Assembly (NCBI GenBank): GCA_937957805.1
Contig: CALFXW010000131.1
Coordinates: 1-5,050 of the forward strand
Direction of reading: 5' to 3'
From: an uncultured Sphingopyxis sp.
GTDB lineage: Bacteria; Pseudomonadota; Alphaproteobacteria; Sphingomonadales; Sphingomonadaceae
DNA: 5,050 bases
Shown here piece by piece: positions 1 to 5,050 of the stretch. The number at the start of each line of letters is the position of its first letter. Position 1 is the first letter of the stretch. The position numbers and the translations under genes are program-made. Under the pieces are notes generated by a model. It made no database searches and was not told the DNA's origin. It saw nothing but the letters and a program-made list of their open reading frames with translations.

Positions 1-200
1 AGTTATTCCCCGGCGCGGTCGGTGCACGCTGTGACGATCCCGCAAATGGCGGTCGCGGTCTGCTCTTGATCGGTGAAGGGCCGGATTTGGGCGGCTTTGT
101 CCTGCCGGGCAATAATTATCATGTCTATGACTACAGCCTGTTCTGGCGCAATATCCGCGACGATGCGCGTCGACGGCTGGCGGCCTTTGCGGCGCGATAA
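1..200 (+). CDS. C-terminal end of an upstream protein, possibly DUF3089 family (partial)
   Basis: This is the 3' end of a gene whose start lies before the window. Frame 3 is open from the window edge to the TAA at 198-200 and gives 65 residues. They include a glycine-rich stretch (GGRGLLLIGEGPDLGGFVLP) and then GNNYHVYDYSLFWRNIRDDA, followed by an arginine/alanine-rich tail. A His-x-x-Asp-Tyr-x-Leu-Phe segment near the end, followed by a helix with acidic and basic residues, resembles the ends of DUF3089 proteins, which are predicted alpha/beta hydrolases of unknown substrate; I recall this from memory and did not test it. The frame reads as real protein and ends only 4 nt before ruvX, which suggests one operon with coupled translation. 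The catalytic serine and most of the domain lie outside the window, so the family name is tentative. Confidence 0.6.
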   Translation, partial: LFPGAVGARCDDPANGGRGLLLIGEGPDLGGFVLPGNNYHVYDYSLFWRNIRDDARRRLAAFAAR

Positions 201-204
201 TGTA

Positions 205-660
205 ATGGAGGATGTGGCCGCCTTTGCCGCGCTGCTGCCAAATGGCGGGCGGCTGTTGGGGCTGGACGTTGGCACGCGCACCGTCGGCACTGCTTTGTGC
301 GATGCGGGCTGGGCATTTGCGACGCCCGCGACGTTGATCGAACGCACCCGCTTTGTAGCGGACAAGGCGGCCCTCACCCGCATGATTGCGGCGGAACAAG
401 TGGTGGGGCTGGTTATCGGCCTGCCCCGCAATATGGATGGCAGCGACAGTCCGCGCACCCAATCGGTGCGCGCCTTTGCTCGCAATTTGAACGACTTGGC
501 GCTGCCAACGCTGCTCTGGGACGAACGTTGGTCGACGGTCGCGGTCGAACGAGCGATGGTCGCTGCCGATGTCAGCCGTGCCAAACGCAAGGCGCGTATC
601 GACAATGCCGCCGCCGCCTATATTTTGCAGGGGGCGATAGACGCGCTCACCCGCTCTTGA
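205..660 (+). CDS. ruvX: Putative pre-16S rRNA nuclease / Holliday junction resolvase-like protein RuvX (YqgF)
   Basis: This encodes a 151-residue cytosolic RNase H-fold protein of the YqgF/RuvX family, whose E. coli member is linked to 5' maturation of 16S rRNA; the resolvase name comes from fold similarity. The family motifs are all present: LGLDVGTRTVGTALCD (residues 18-33, Asp21 as the first acidic catalytic residue), VIGLPRNMDGSDSPRTQS (70-87), DERWST (106-111, Asp106/Glu107) and the C-terminal IDNAAAAYILQG (132-143, Asp133). The length is normal for the family. I chose ATG 205 because homology starts a few residues downstream of it and the open frame above it overlaps the preceding gene. 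No Shine-Dalgarno sequence precedes this ATG, and the upstream stop lies only 4 nt away, so re-initiation after the upstream gene is likely. pyrB follows after 35 nt. Confidence 0.92.
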   Translation: MEDVAAFAALLPNGGRLLGLDVGTRTVGTALCDAGWAFATPATLIERTRFVADKAALTRMIAAEQVVGLVIGLPRNMDGSDSPRTQSVRAFARNLNDLALPTLLWDERWSTVAVERAMVAADVSRAKRKARIDNAAAAYILQGAIDALTRS

Positions 661-669
661 GTTTTGCCC

Positions 670-686
670 GCCACTTCGTTAGTGGC
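670..686 (+). other. Small perfect hairpin in the ruvX-pyrB gap
   Basis: GCCACT at 670-675 and AGTGGC at 681-686 form a 6-bp perfect stem with the 5-nt loop TCGTT, ending 9 nt before the pyrB ATG. No T-run follows it, so it is not a standard intrinsic terminator. It occupies the place where a ribosome binding site would lie, and no clear Shine-Dalgarno sequence is visible for pyrB. A role in pyrB translation or in transcript processing is possible but only inferred; a stem this short can arise by chance. Confidence 0.3.
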
Positions 687-695
687 TCGGCTTTA

Positions 696-1691
696 ATGAC
701 ATCGACAGTTCCCAAGCCCGCCAGCCGCTATCCTGAAGGACGCGCCGCCTTTCCGCACAAGCATCTTTTGGGGCTTGCGGGCCTCCAACCGTGGGAGATT
801 TGCTTCCTGCTCGATGAGGCTGAGCGCTGGGCCGATGCCGCGCGCACCAAAGGCGCCATTAAATCGGATGCGCTGCATGGCCTCACCCTTATCAACGCAT
901 TTTTTGAAAACTCGACCCGCACGCTCCTATCCTTTGAAATCGCGGGGAAAAGATTGGGGGCCGATGTCGTCAACATGGCGGCCGCGCAATCCAGCATTAA
1001 AAAGGGTGAAACGCTGATCGACACGGCGGTGACGCTCAATGCCATGCGCGCCGATGCCATCACCATCCGCCATGCGATGAGCGGCGCGGTCGCACTGATT
1101 GCCGACAAGGTCGATTGTCCGGTGCTGAACGCCGGCGACGGCTGGCACGAACACCCAACGCAGGGATTGCTCGACGCGCTGACCATCCGGCGGCGCAAGG
1201 GACGTATCGACGGGCTGGTTGTCACCATTTGTGGTGATATACGCCACAGCCGGGTTGCGCGTTCGAACATGATTGCGCTCGCCACCTTGGGGGCAGAGGT
1301 GCGGGTGGCTGGCCCCGCCCCGCTGGTGCCCGAATGCGTTGATGCCTATGGCGCGGCGCGCTTTACCCGCATCGAACCCGCGCTGGAGGGGGCGGACGTT
1401 GTCATGATGCTGCGCCTCCAGACCGAGCGGATGGATGGCGGCTTTTTCCCCAGCCTGCGCGAATATCATGCATTGTTCGGCCTCAATGCCGCGCGCCTCG
1501 CGCTGGCAAAGCCGGACGCGCTGGTCATGCACCCCGGCCCGATGAACCGGGGGGTGGAAATCGACAGCGCGATTGCCGATGACCCCGAACGCAGCGCGAT
1601 TACCGAACAGGTGGAAATGGGCGTGGCGGTGCGTATGGCCTGCCTAGACGTTCTGACGCGCGCGCAGCGCGGGGTGGAGGGTTGGGCATGA
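696..1691 (+). CDS. pyrB: Aspartate carbamoyltransferase catalytic subunit
   Basis: PyrB joins carbamoyl phosphate and L-aspartate to give N-carbamoyl-L-aspartate, the committed step of pyrimidine synthesis, in the cytosol. The 331-residue product has the family's two domains. In the carbamoyl-phosphate domain are FFENSTRT (69-76, the S-T-R-T phosphate-binding loop), SSIKKGETLIDT (99-110, catalytic Lys on the mobile loop), Arg125/His126 and HEHPTQGLLD (151-160). In the aspartate domain are GDIRHSRVARSN (180-191), MLRLQTER (238-245) and VMHPGPMNRGVEI (277-289). No key residue is missing. ATG 696 is the only conventional start near the beginning of homology, and the open frame above it lies over ruvX. 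The protein starts with about 20 residues before the conserved core, as seen in larger bacterial ATCases that pair with a PyrC-like subunit. No pyrI regulatory-chain gene is present here. The stop overlaps the start of the pyrC-like gene. Confidence 0.97.
   Translation: MTSTVPKPASRYPEGRAAFPHKHLLGLAGLQPWEICFLLDEAERWADAARTKGAIKSDALHGLTLINAFFENSTRTLLSFEIAGKRLGADVVNMAAAQSSIKKGETLIDTAVTLNAMRADAITIRHAMSGAVALIADKVDCPVLNAGDGWHEHPTQGLLDALTIRRRKGRIDGLVVTICGDIRHSRVARSNMIALATLGAEVRVAGPAPLVPECVDAYGAARFTRIEPALEGADVVMMLRLQTERMDGGFFPSLREYHALFGLNAARLALAKPDALVMHPGPMNRGVEIDSAIADDPERSAITEQVEMGVAVRMACLDVLTRAQRGVEGWA
1676..1680 (+). promoter_or_regulatory. Ribosome binding site of the pyrC-like gene
   Basis: GGAGG lies inside the last codons of pyrB with a 7-nt spacer to ATG 1688. 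It is the strongest Shine-Dalgarno sequence on the plus strand of this window and fixes the start of the pyrC-like gene at the ATGA overlap rather than at the TTG at 1682. Confidence 0.8.
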
Positions 1692-2911
1692 GCGCGACAC
1701 TGATTATCAACGCGCGGCTGGTCTGCCCGACGCACAGCGACGTTGCCCATGGCGCGCTGTTGATACGTGATGGCCGCATTGCCGCCACCGGCGATGTGAC
1801 GGCGCAAGACGCCGACATTGTCGATGCAAAGGGCGCGCTGCTTACCCCTGGCATGGTCGACCTTGGCGTATTCGCAACCGACCTGGCAGCCTGTCATGCA
1901 GGCGGCATCACCCGCATCGCGCTGATGCCCGACGGGCCACCCCCGCTCGACAATCCGGGACTGATCGAACGCGCGGCCAAGGCGGGCAAGCCTGACCTAT
2001 GGATTCATCCGCTCGCCGCTGCGACCCGCGACCTCGCAGGTGCGGAACTTGCCGAAATCGGCCTGATGCAACAGGCGGGCGCGCGCGCCGTCGCCACCGG
2101 ACGGCATCGCATCGCCGACAGCGCATTGATGCTCAACCTGTTGCGCTATGCGGGGGGGCTGGGCCTTGTCACCATCACCCATGCAGAGGATGAAGGGTTG
2201 GTGCACAGCGCCGTCGCGACGGACGGGGAAATGGCAATGCGCCTTGGCCTTGCAGCAGCCCCCGCTGCCGCTGAATCCATCGCCATCGCGCGCGATATTG
2301 CGCTGGTGGAGGTTGCGGGCGCACCGCTCCATTTCCGGCAGGTGACGACGCGTGCGGGGTTTGACCTCATCCGCCGGGCCAAGGCGGCGGGGCTGCCCGT
2401 CACCTGCGGCATCACGCCTGCCCATTTGTTGCTGTCCGACGTTGCGCTGGGCGAATGGCGCAGCTTTGCCCGCCTGTCCCCCGCCTTGCGGCAGGAGGAT
2501 GACCGGCAGGCCGCGCTTGAGGCGGTCAGCGACGGGACGATTGATGTTATCGCGTCGGGACATGACCCGCGCGGGCCGGAGGATAAGCGCCTGCCCTTTG
2601 CCGCTGCACAACCGGGCATGGCCGGCGCGGCGAGCCTGCTGGCGCTCAGCCTCGGCCTCGTGCGCGATGGCTATATCAGCCTGCCCCGCCTGTTCGACCT
2701 TGTCGCCCGCACCCCCGCGCGCTTGCTCGGCCTCGATGTTGGCAGCCTGACCATTGGCGCAGAGGCCGATCTTGCGCTGATTGATCCGGCCACCGCATGG
2801 CGGATCGATGCACGGAAAAGCCCGGCACGCGCCAGCAACACGCCCTTTGACGGGCTGGGGGTGGAGGGACGTGTGCGTGCGCTATGGAAGGGTGGCAAGC
2901 GGGTCGCTTAA
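1688..2911 (+). CDS. pyrC': Dihydroorotase-like protein, probably non-catalytic PyrC' (PyrX) subunit of ATCase
   Basis: The 407-residue product has the amidohydrolase layout of type I dihydroorotases: a small N-terminal beta domain (1-55), the barrel, and the C-terminal LTIGAEADLALID segment (354-366). The active site is degenerate. The metal-binding HxH after PG-x-x-D is replaced by GVF (60-62), and the following REPG-containing loop is missing (about 12 residues shorter than usual). The bridging aspartate region reads VATGR (135-139). The second barrel histidine is Gln218 (HFRQVTT), and the catalytic TDHAPH motif reads SGHDPR (290-295), with Gly in place of Asp. Only His165 (THAED) is clearly kept. 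In Pseudomonas, an inactive PyrC' encoded next to pyrB is needed to assemble the ATCase holoenzyme; the same role is inferred here from the ATGA overlap with pyrB. The long intact frame argues against simple decay. An active dihydroorotase should lie elsewhere. Databases may label it dihydroorotase (pyrC). Confidence 0.9.
   Translation: MSATLIINARLVCPTHSDVAHGALLIRDGRIAATGDVTAQDADIVDAKGALLTPGMVDLGVFATDLAACHAGGITRIALMPDGPPPLDNPGLIERAAKAGKPDLWIHPLAAATRDLAGAELAEIGLMQQAGARAVATGRHRIADSALMLNLLRYAGGLGLVTITHAEDEGLVHSAVATDGEMAMRLGLAAAPAAAESIAIARDIALVEVAGAPLHFRQVTTRAGFDLIRRAKAAGLPVTCGITPAHLLLSDVALGEWRSFARLSPALRQEDDRQAALEAVSDGTIDVIASGHDPRGPEDKRLPFAAAQPGMAGAASLLALSLGLVRDGYISLPRLFDLVARTPARLLGLDVGSLTIGAEADLALIDPATAWRIDARKSPARASNTPFDGLGVEGRVRALWKGGKRVA
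2897..2909. other. Small inverted repeat at the convergent gene ends
   Basis: AAGCG (2897-2901) and CGCTT (2905-2909) can pair around the 3-nt loop GGT, ending in the shared TTAA where the pyrC-like gene and secF both stop. There is no T-run on either side and the stem is only 5 bp, so it is not a convincing terminator. It is recorded because it is the only stem-loop at this convergent junction, where some transcription end signal would be expected. Confidence 0.2.
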
Positions 2912-3876
2912 ACAACCGCCCCATATCCTTCGCCACGCGCGGGCTTGTCCCCATCATCCTGCGCGACAAAACTGTCCGGCCCAACTTTGAGCCAGACCAA
3001 TATCGGCGCGGACATATAGACAGAGCTATAGGTGCCGATGAAGATGCCAAGCAGCATCGCAGCGGTGAAGCCAAAGATAACTTCCGGCCCAACGAAAAGC
3101 AAAATGGCGAGCGCAATCAACATAGTCAGGCTCGTCATCACCGTGCGCGACAGCGTTTCGTTGATGCTGAGGTCGAGCAGTTCGACAATCCCCATCCGCC
3201 GATATTTGCGCAGATTTTCGCGAATCCGGTCATAAACGACGATCGTATCGTTCAAACTATAGCCGATAATGGTCAGCAGCGCCGCGACGATGTTGAGGTT
3301 GAATTCAAGCTGCGTCAGCGCGAAAAATCCCAGCGTCAGCGTCACGTCATGGAACAGGCCAAAAAGCGCGCCGACCCCGAACTGCCATTCAAAGCGAAAC
3401 CAGATATAGACCGAAATTGCCAGCATCGCGAGCGCGAGCGACCATGCACCGGTTTGCAGCAATTCGCCCGAAACCTTGCCCGACACCGTATCGATCGACG
3501 ATATGGTCGCATCGGGATAGCGCGCGCGGATTGCCGCCTGCAGCTGTTCTGCGGCCCTGTCTGATGCTTCCTTGCCGCCCCCTTCGGGCAACGCGGTTCG
3601 GATGGCGATGTCGCGTGGGGAACCAAATTCCTGCACCACCACATCGCCTTCGGTCACCGCGTCCACGGTTTCGCGCAACTGGTCAATGTCGGGAACTTCG
3701 CGAAACGCGACACGCACCGTCTGTCCGCCGACAAAGTCGATCCCGAAATTAAGCCCGCGCGTTGCGAGCAGCGCAACCGACGCGATGATACACAGGAACG
3801 AAATGCCCATGGCGATATTGCGCCAGCGCAAAAAGCGGAAATTGGTATTGTCTGGTACCAGCTTTACAAGTTTCAT
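2908..3876 (-). CDS. secF: Protein translocase subunit SecF
   Basis: SecF is an inner-membrane protein that works with SecD, using the proton gradient to help proteins leave SecYEG on the periplasmic side. The 322-residue product has the expected six-helix layout. It starts with a cytoplasmic tail and first helix (about 20-38), followed by the GIDFVGG motif (45-51). The periplasmic P4 region spans about 50-140. A block of five helices from about 143 to 293 carries FRFEWQFGVGALFGLFHD (160-177), LTIIGYSLNDTIVVYDRIRE (201-220) and SINETLSRTVMTSLT (237-251). The length is typical. Start ATG 3876 is supported by a GGAGGG Shine-Dalgarno sequence 7 nt upstream. It lies 20 nt after the secD stop, in the usual secD-secF order. 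Its stop overlaps the stop of the convergent pyrC-like gene. Confidence 0.97.
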   Translation of the reverse strand: MKLVKLVPDNTNFRFLRWRNIAMGISFLCIIASVALLATRGLNFGIDFVGGQTVRVAFREVPDIDQLRETVDAVTEGDVVVQEFGSPRDIAIRTALPEGGGKEASDRAAEQLQAAIRARYPDATISSIDTVSGKVSGELLQTGAWSLALAMLAISVYIWFRFEWQFGVGALFGLFHDVTLTLGFFALTQLEFNLNIVAALLTIIGYSLNDTIVVYDRIRENLRKYRRMGIVELLDLSINETLSRTVMTSLTMLIALAILLFVGPEVIFGFTAAMLLGIFIGTYSSVYMSAPILVWLKVGPDSFVAQDDGDKPARGEGYGAVV

Positions 3877-3883
3877 GGGCTTT

Positions 3884-3889
3884 CCCTCC
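3884..3889 (-). promoter_or_regulatory. Ribosome binding site of secF
   Basis: On the minus strand GGAGGG lies in the 20-nt gap between the secD stop (3897-3899) and the secF ATG (3874-3876), with a 7-nt spacer. It supports independent translation of secF from a secDF transcript. No promoter-like sequence is visible in the gap. Confidence 0.8.
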
Positions 3890-3896
3890 GCCAGTA

Positions 3897-4808
3897 TCAG
3901 ATATTGAGGCTTGCTGGCCGTGCGCGGCGCAGCCAGCCCGCAACGAACATGCGGCTGACGGTCACTGCAGTGAACACCGATGTGATAATGCCGATGGTCA
4001 GCACAACGGCAAATCCCTTTATCGGGCCGGAACCAAACACAAACATGATTGCTGCGGCAATGACGTTGGTGATGTTGGCGTCAAAAATGGCGCGGCTCGC
4101 CTCTTTATATCCGGTTTCAACCGCAGTGATAACCCGCCTGCCGCGCCGCAATTCTTCGCGGATGCGTTCGTTAATCAGCACGTTGGCATCAACCGCCGCA
4201 CCGATGGTGAGGACAAATCCCGCTATCCCCGGCAGGGTCAGCACCGAACCGGTCAGCGCCATGGTGCCGACAATCAGCAAGATATTGAATATCAAAGCAA
4301 TATTAGCGTAGACGCCAAATCGGCCGTAAACGACCAGCATGAACAACAGTGTCGCCAGCGTTGCGCCGATGCCCGCAATCGCACCTTGGGCAATCGATTC
4401 TTTGCCGAGGTCGGGGCCGACGGTCCGTTCCTCCACCACTGACAATTTGACCGGCAAGGCGCCTGACTTCAGCGCAATCGCCATGGTGGACGCGCTTTCG
4501 ACAGTGAATCCGCCCGAAATCTGCGCCGAGCCACCGTTGATCGGCTCGTTAATCGACGGGGCCGACAAAATCTTGCCATCGACAATCATTGCGAATCTTT
4601 TGCCGACATTTTCGCGCGTAATGCGGGAGAATGTCGTCGCCCCCGCGCCGTTGAAACGGATGGAAACCACCGGCATGCCGCTGGTCTGGTCAAAATCCTG
4701 TCGCGCCTCAACCAATTGGTCGCCCGAAATCATAACCTGCCGCTGCACCACCTCGGCACCCGGCTGGTTCGCGTAGGGTAAAACCTCACTCCCCACCGGC
4801 GCACGGCC
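3897..4808 (-). CDS. secD: Protein translocase subunit SecD, C-terminal part only (5' truncated)
   Basis: SecD is the larger partner of SecF in the Sec accessory complex. About 300 C-terminal residues are present, against the usual 500 or more. Counting from the GTG at 4796 as residue 1, the fragment holds the end of the periplasmic P1 region (VVSIRFNGAGATTFSRIT, 43-60; VGKRFAMIVDGKILSAPSIN, 64-83), then EERTVGPDLGKESI (122-135). The five C-terminal membrane helices (about 136-288) include LTIGAAVDANVLINERIREE (196-215), whose Asp203 matches the family's conserved membrane aspartate. SecD-like sequence begins at about GRAPVG (codons near 4808-4791). The first helix and most of P1 are absent. 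The frame stays open up to a TGA at 4884-4886, but what lies there is alanine-rich and not SecD-like. The GTG at 4796 is unlikely to be a true start, because the product would lack the first helix. The truncation may be natural or an assembly artefact. Confidence 0.93.
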   Translation of the reverse strand, partial: GRAPVGSEVLPYANQPGAEVVQRQVMISGDQLVEARQDFDQTSGMPVVSIRFNGAGATTFSRITRENVGKRFAMIVDGKILSAPSINEPINGGSAQISGGFTVESASTMAIALKSGALPVKLSVVEERTVGPDLGKESIAQGAIAGIGATLATLLFMLVVYGRFGVYANIALIFNILLIVGTMALTGSVLTLPGIAGFVLTIGAAVDANVLINERIREELRRGRRVITAVETGYKEASRAIFDANITNVIAAAIMFVFGSGPIKGFAVVLTIGIITSVFTAVTVSRMFVAGWLRRARPASLNI

Positions 4809-5050
4809 AGCCGCCGCAGCGCCTGCCGCAGCGCTTGCCGTTGCCGCTCTCGCCGCGCTGCCGCCGCCGTCTTTTTTGGGTCTTCAGGTGGTTGTTCCAC
4901 CACATCCAACTCCCCCAGCAGCACCGCGGCGAGGCGGTCGGCGACTCCAGGAGGCTGGAGGGCCAGGGGCGCGGTCACGGCGAAGTAGAATAGACCGTGA
5001 CGATCGGGGTTCTTCAGGCTGCGTGCGATGACGTTGAAGTCCGTCTTGCG
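4730..5050 (-). CDS. Unrecognised protein fragment entering from the window edge and broken at the secD junction
   Basis: A frame on the minus strand is open from the window edge to a stop at 4730-4732. It reads RKTDFNVIARSLKNPDRHG at the edge, continues with LFYFAVTAPLALQPPGVADR, then AAVLLGELDVVEQPPEDPKK, then a basic helix-like tail with RQALRQAL. Codons in its first part end almost always in G or C (all four Phe are TTC, both Asn are AAC), unlike secF and pyrB, which mix in TTT and AAT. That supports a real coding frame and hints at a different source genome. After about 4808 the frame runs out of phase through secD, so its true end is missing. No start is visible. A GTG at 4976-4978 exists, but the frame is equally coding-like above it. 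I do not recognise the family. Confidence 0.45.
   Translation of the reverse strand, partial: RKTDFNVIARSLKNPDRHGLFYFAVTAPLALQPPGVADRLAAVLLGELDVVEQPPEDPKKTAAAARRERQRQALRQALRRLAVRRWGVRFYPTRTSRVPRWCSGRL
4813..4836. repeat. 12-bp tandem repeat, two copies, at the secD junction
   Basis: GCCGCAGCGCCT (4813-4824) is followed directly by GCCGCAGCGCTT (4825-4836), differing at one base; a third, weaker copy, GCCGTTGCCGCT, follows at 4837-4848. On the minus strand this gives alanine-rich peptide in the SecD frame and RQAL-RQAL in the other frame. It lies exactly where SecD similarity ends, in the most GC-rich stretch of the window. Confidence 0.7.
4871..4877 (-). promoter_or_regulatory. Possible -1 frameshift heptamer A-AAA-AAG
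   Basis: On the minus strand, codons CCA-AAA-AAG of the unrecognised upstream frame form the classic slippery heptamer A-AAA-AAG in the correct phase. A -1 slip here would continue without a stop into the frame that becomes SecD. I saw no clear Shine-Dalgarno-like stimulator just upstream and did not establish a downstream structure, although the following sequence is very GC-rich. The match to frame and phase could be chance, and a one-base error in the six-A run would have the same effect. Confidence 0.25.

Noticed and set aside
73..204. N-terminal extension of ruvX to an upstream start at 73
   Set aside because: The extra 44 residues do not resemble the family and overlap the better-supported end of the preceding gene in another frame.
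207..216. GGAGG at 207-211 as ribosome binding site for an in-frame GTG at 214
   Set aside because: The spacing of two bases is too short; GAG and GGA here are simply the second codon region after ATG 205.
297..695. Long extension of the pyrB frame upstream to 297
   Set aside because: It lies out of frame over ruvX, is rich in Cys, Arg and His as shadow frames are, and has no match to the ATCase family.
670..695. Intrinsic terminator after ruvX
   Set aside because: The 6-bp stem is not followed by a T-run, and the next gene starts 9 nt later in the same direction.
2884..3564. 226-codon plus-strand open frame antisense to secF
   Set aside because: Its very hydrophilic Arg/Gln/Asp-rich product is the expected shadow of a membrane protein gene, and the SecF frame is unambiguous.
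3904..4776. Two plus-strand open frames (3904-4311 and 4339-4776) antisense to secD
   Set aside because: They mirror the SecD codons, show no recognisable domain, and the minus frame carries all SecD motifs.
4797..5050. Intein or group II intron inserted in secD
   Set aside because: There is no His-Asn followed by Cys/Ser/Thr splice junction in the SecD frame and no recognisable intron domain V sequence before the SecD part; the flanking frame also looks like ordinary coding sequence.
4797..5050. A plus-strand gene across the window end
   Set aside because: All three plus frames give Arg/Pro/Ala-rich low-complexity peptides with stops, less protein-like than the minus frame.

Overview
The window looks like a chromosomal housekeeping segment of an alphaproteobacterium, most likely a member of the Sphingomonadales. 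This rests on protein style (DERWST-type RuvX, a pyrB-pyrC' pair, alphaproteobacterial SecD/SecF) and on a fairly high but not extreme GC content. It is an inference from recalled family resemblance; no search was run.

Plus strand, 1-2911: four closely packed genes read in the same direction. They are the last 65 codons of an upstream protein (possibly a DUF3089-type hydrolase), ruvX (205-660), pyrB (696-1691) and a pyrC-like gene (1688-2911). The first junction is 4 nt and the second 35 nt, and the third is an ATGA overlap, so they are probably one transcription unit. PyrB (aspartate carbamoyltransferase) has all its catalytic motifs. Its partner has the dihydroorotase fold signature but has lost nearly all metal ligands and the loop after the HxH motif. 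It is therefore best read as the non-catalytic PyrC' (PyrX) subunit that pairs with ATCase in pseudomonads, with active dihydroorotase expected elsewhere in the genome.

Minus strand, 2908-4808: secF (complete) and the C-terminal part of secD, 20 nt apart, encode the proton-driven SecDF unit of the Sec translocase. secF and the pyrC-like gene converge and share the palindromic TTAA, so their stop codons overlap and there is no intergenic space for a terminator.

Minus strand, about 4809-5050: this is where the first half of secD should be, but none of the three minus frames resembles SecD. Instead a different, coding-looking open frame with strongly GC-ending codons enters from the window edge and runs out of frame into secD at a GC-rich, alanine-codon, 12-bp tandem-repeat stretch. 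Both reading frames are broken there. The likeliest explanations are a chimeric contig end or a real rearrangement within secD. A slippery A-AAA-AAG heptamer just before the join would put the foreign frame into the SecD frame after a -1 shift or a one-base homopolymer error. I found no tRNA, rRNA, CRISPR array, insertion sequence or convincing intrinsic terminator.
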